From Actinoallomurus spadix (GTDB lineage Bacteria; Actinomycetota; Actinomycetes; Streptosporangiales; Streptosporangiaceae): a DNA stretch of 64,000 nt. Each line of letters starts with the position of its first letter. Position 1 is the first letter of the stretch. Location: positions 101,491 to 165,490 of the forward strand of contig NZ_JAMXMX010000017.1 in NCBI RefSeq assembly GCF_024055725.1. The letters are read 5' to 3'. Below, in pieces: positions 63,683 through 64,000 of this stretch. Under the pieces are notes generated by a model. It had not been told where the DNA came from, did no database searches, and worked only from the letters and a program-made list of their open reading frames with translations. A program made the position numbers and the translations under genes.

Positions 63683-64000
63683 TCAGGTGGCCTCGGCGCC
63701 ACCCGTCAGGCGCGCGTCGACGCCGAGCGCGACCGCGCCGATCAGGGCGGCGTCGTCGACGAACCGCGCCGCCTCGACCGGCGGTGGGAAGGGCACGGCC
63801 CGGTCGACCACCGCGCGGACGGCGGGCAGGAACGCCTCGGTCATCCCGCCGCCCACGACGACGCGTTCGGGATCGAGGAAGGTCGTCAGGTTGGCGACCG
63901 CCATTCCGACCGTGGCGGCGGCGTCGTCGAGCAGGGCCGCCACGGCCGGTTCCTCGCGGCGGGCGAACAGCGCCTCGGCGGTGACCTGCTCGCCGAGGAG
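63683..64000 (-). CDS. ROK family protein, C-terminal part (partial)
   Basis: The 106 codons in the window, ending at TGA 63683, read AVAALLDDAAATVGMAVANL, then TTFLDPERVVVGGGMTEAFL and FVDDAALIGAVALGVDARL. This is the closing part of a ROK sugar kinase/regulator (MAVANLTTFLDPERVVVGGG is the usual ROK C-terminal strand-helix). The start lies beyond 64000, so it cannot be told whether an N-terminal HTH is present. Confidence 0.8.
   Translation of the reverse strand, partial: LLGEQVTAEALFARREEPAVAALLDDAAATVGMAVANLTTFLDPERVVVGGGMTEAFLPAVRAVVDRAVPFPPPVEAARFVDDAALIGAVALGVDARLTGGAEAT

Overview
The window is very GC-rich DNA with strong G/C third-position bias, many GTG starts, mycobacterial-type gene content and both SD-led and leaderless starts. 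This points to a filamentous actinomycete. Membership of Streptosporangiales/Thermomonosporaceae is my inference from overall flavour and is not proven.

A conserved housekeeping backbone runs left to right on the plus strand: etfB-etfA (1933-3674), cysteine desulfurase (8731-9885), mnmA (11337-12431), a MetE-like methionine synthase (19281-20285), ligA (23909-26074), gatC-gatA-gatB (28737-32201), ilvB-ilvN-ilvC (51900-55186) and serA (61659-63242). From memory this is the gene order of the Mycobacterium tuberculosis Rv3029c-Rv2996c stretch. Here it is spread out by accessory blocks, so the backbone is ancestral and the cargo differs.

The accessory blocks are as follows. (1) A Ser/Thr kinase and a secreted glycosidase-like protein. 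(2) An MFS/TetR/TetR/SDR cluster with palindromic operators. (3) A small winged-helix regulator with a membrane partner and a double operator, an F420-type oxidoreductase, a kinase-WD40 fusion, and an aminotransferase divergent from an XRE-cupin regulator. (4) A decay zone (18.3-22.3 kb) with truncated TetR, beta-lactamase and PPOX genes, plus a Lys/Ala-rich membrane protein. (5) Two membrane GGDEF-EAL c-di-GMP proteins. (6) A GH3 glycosidase with a divergent ROK regulator. (7) A secreted transglycosylase-amidase. (8) LysR/MarR-controlled transporter and oxidoreductase cassettes (42.8-51.6 kb). (9) An ABC exporter with a two-component system (57.0-60.8 kb).

The ilvBNC operon is preceded by a branched-chain leader peptide and an intrinsic terminator, so it is probably controlled by attenuation. 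Other notable structure includes a 43-nt perfect palindrome inside the 5' end of gatC, tandem copies of gene 3' ends running past the stop codons of gatB, ilvC and a GGDEF-EAL gene, a gene that appears to start with ACG (55427), an isochorismatase-like protein lacking its catalytic Cys, and five truncated or internally deleted genes. No tRNA, rRNA, CRISPR array, insertion sequence or phage gene was recognised.
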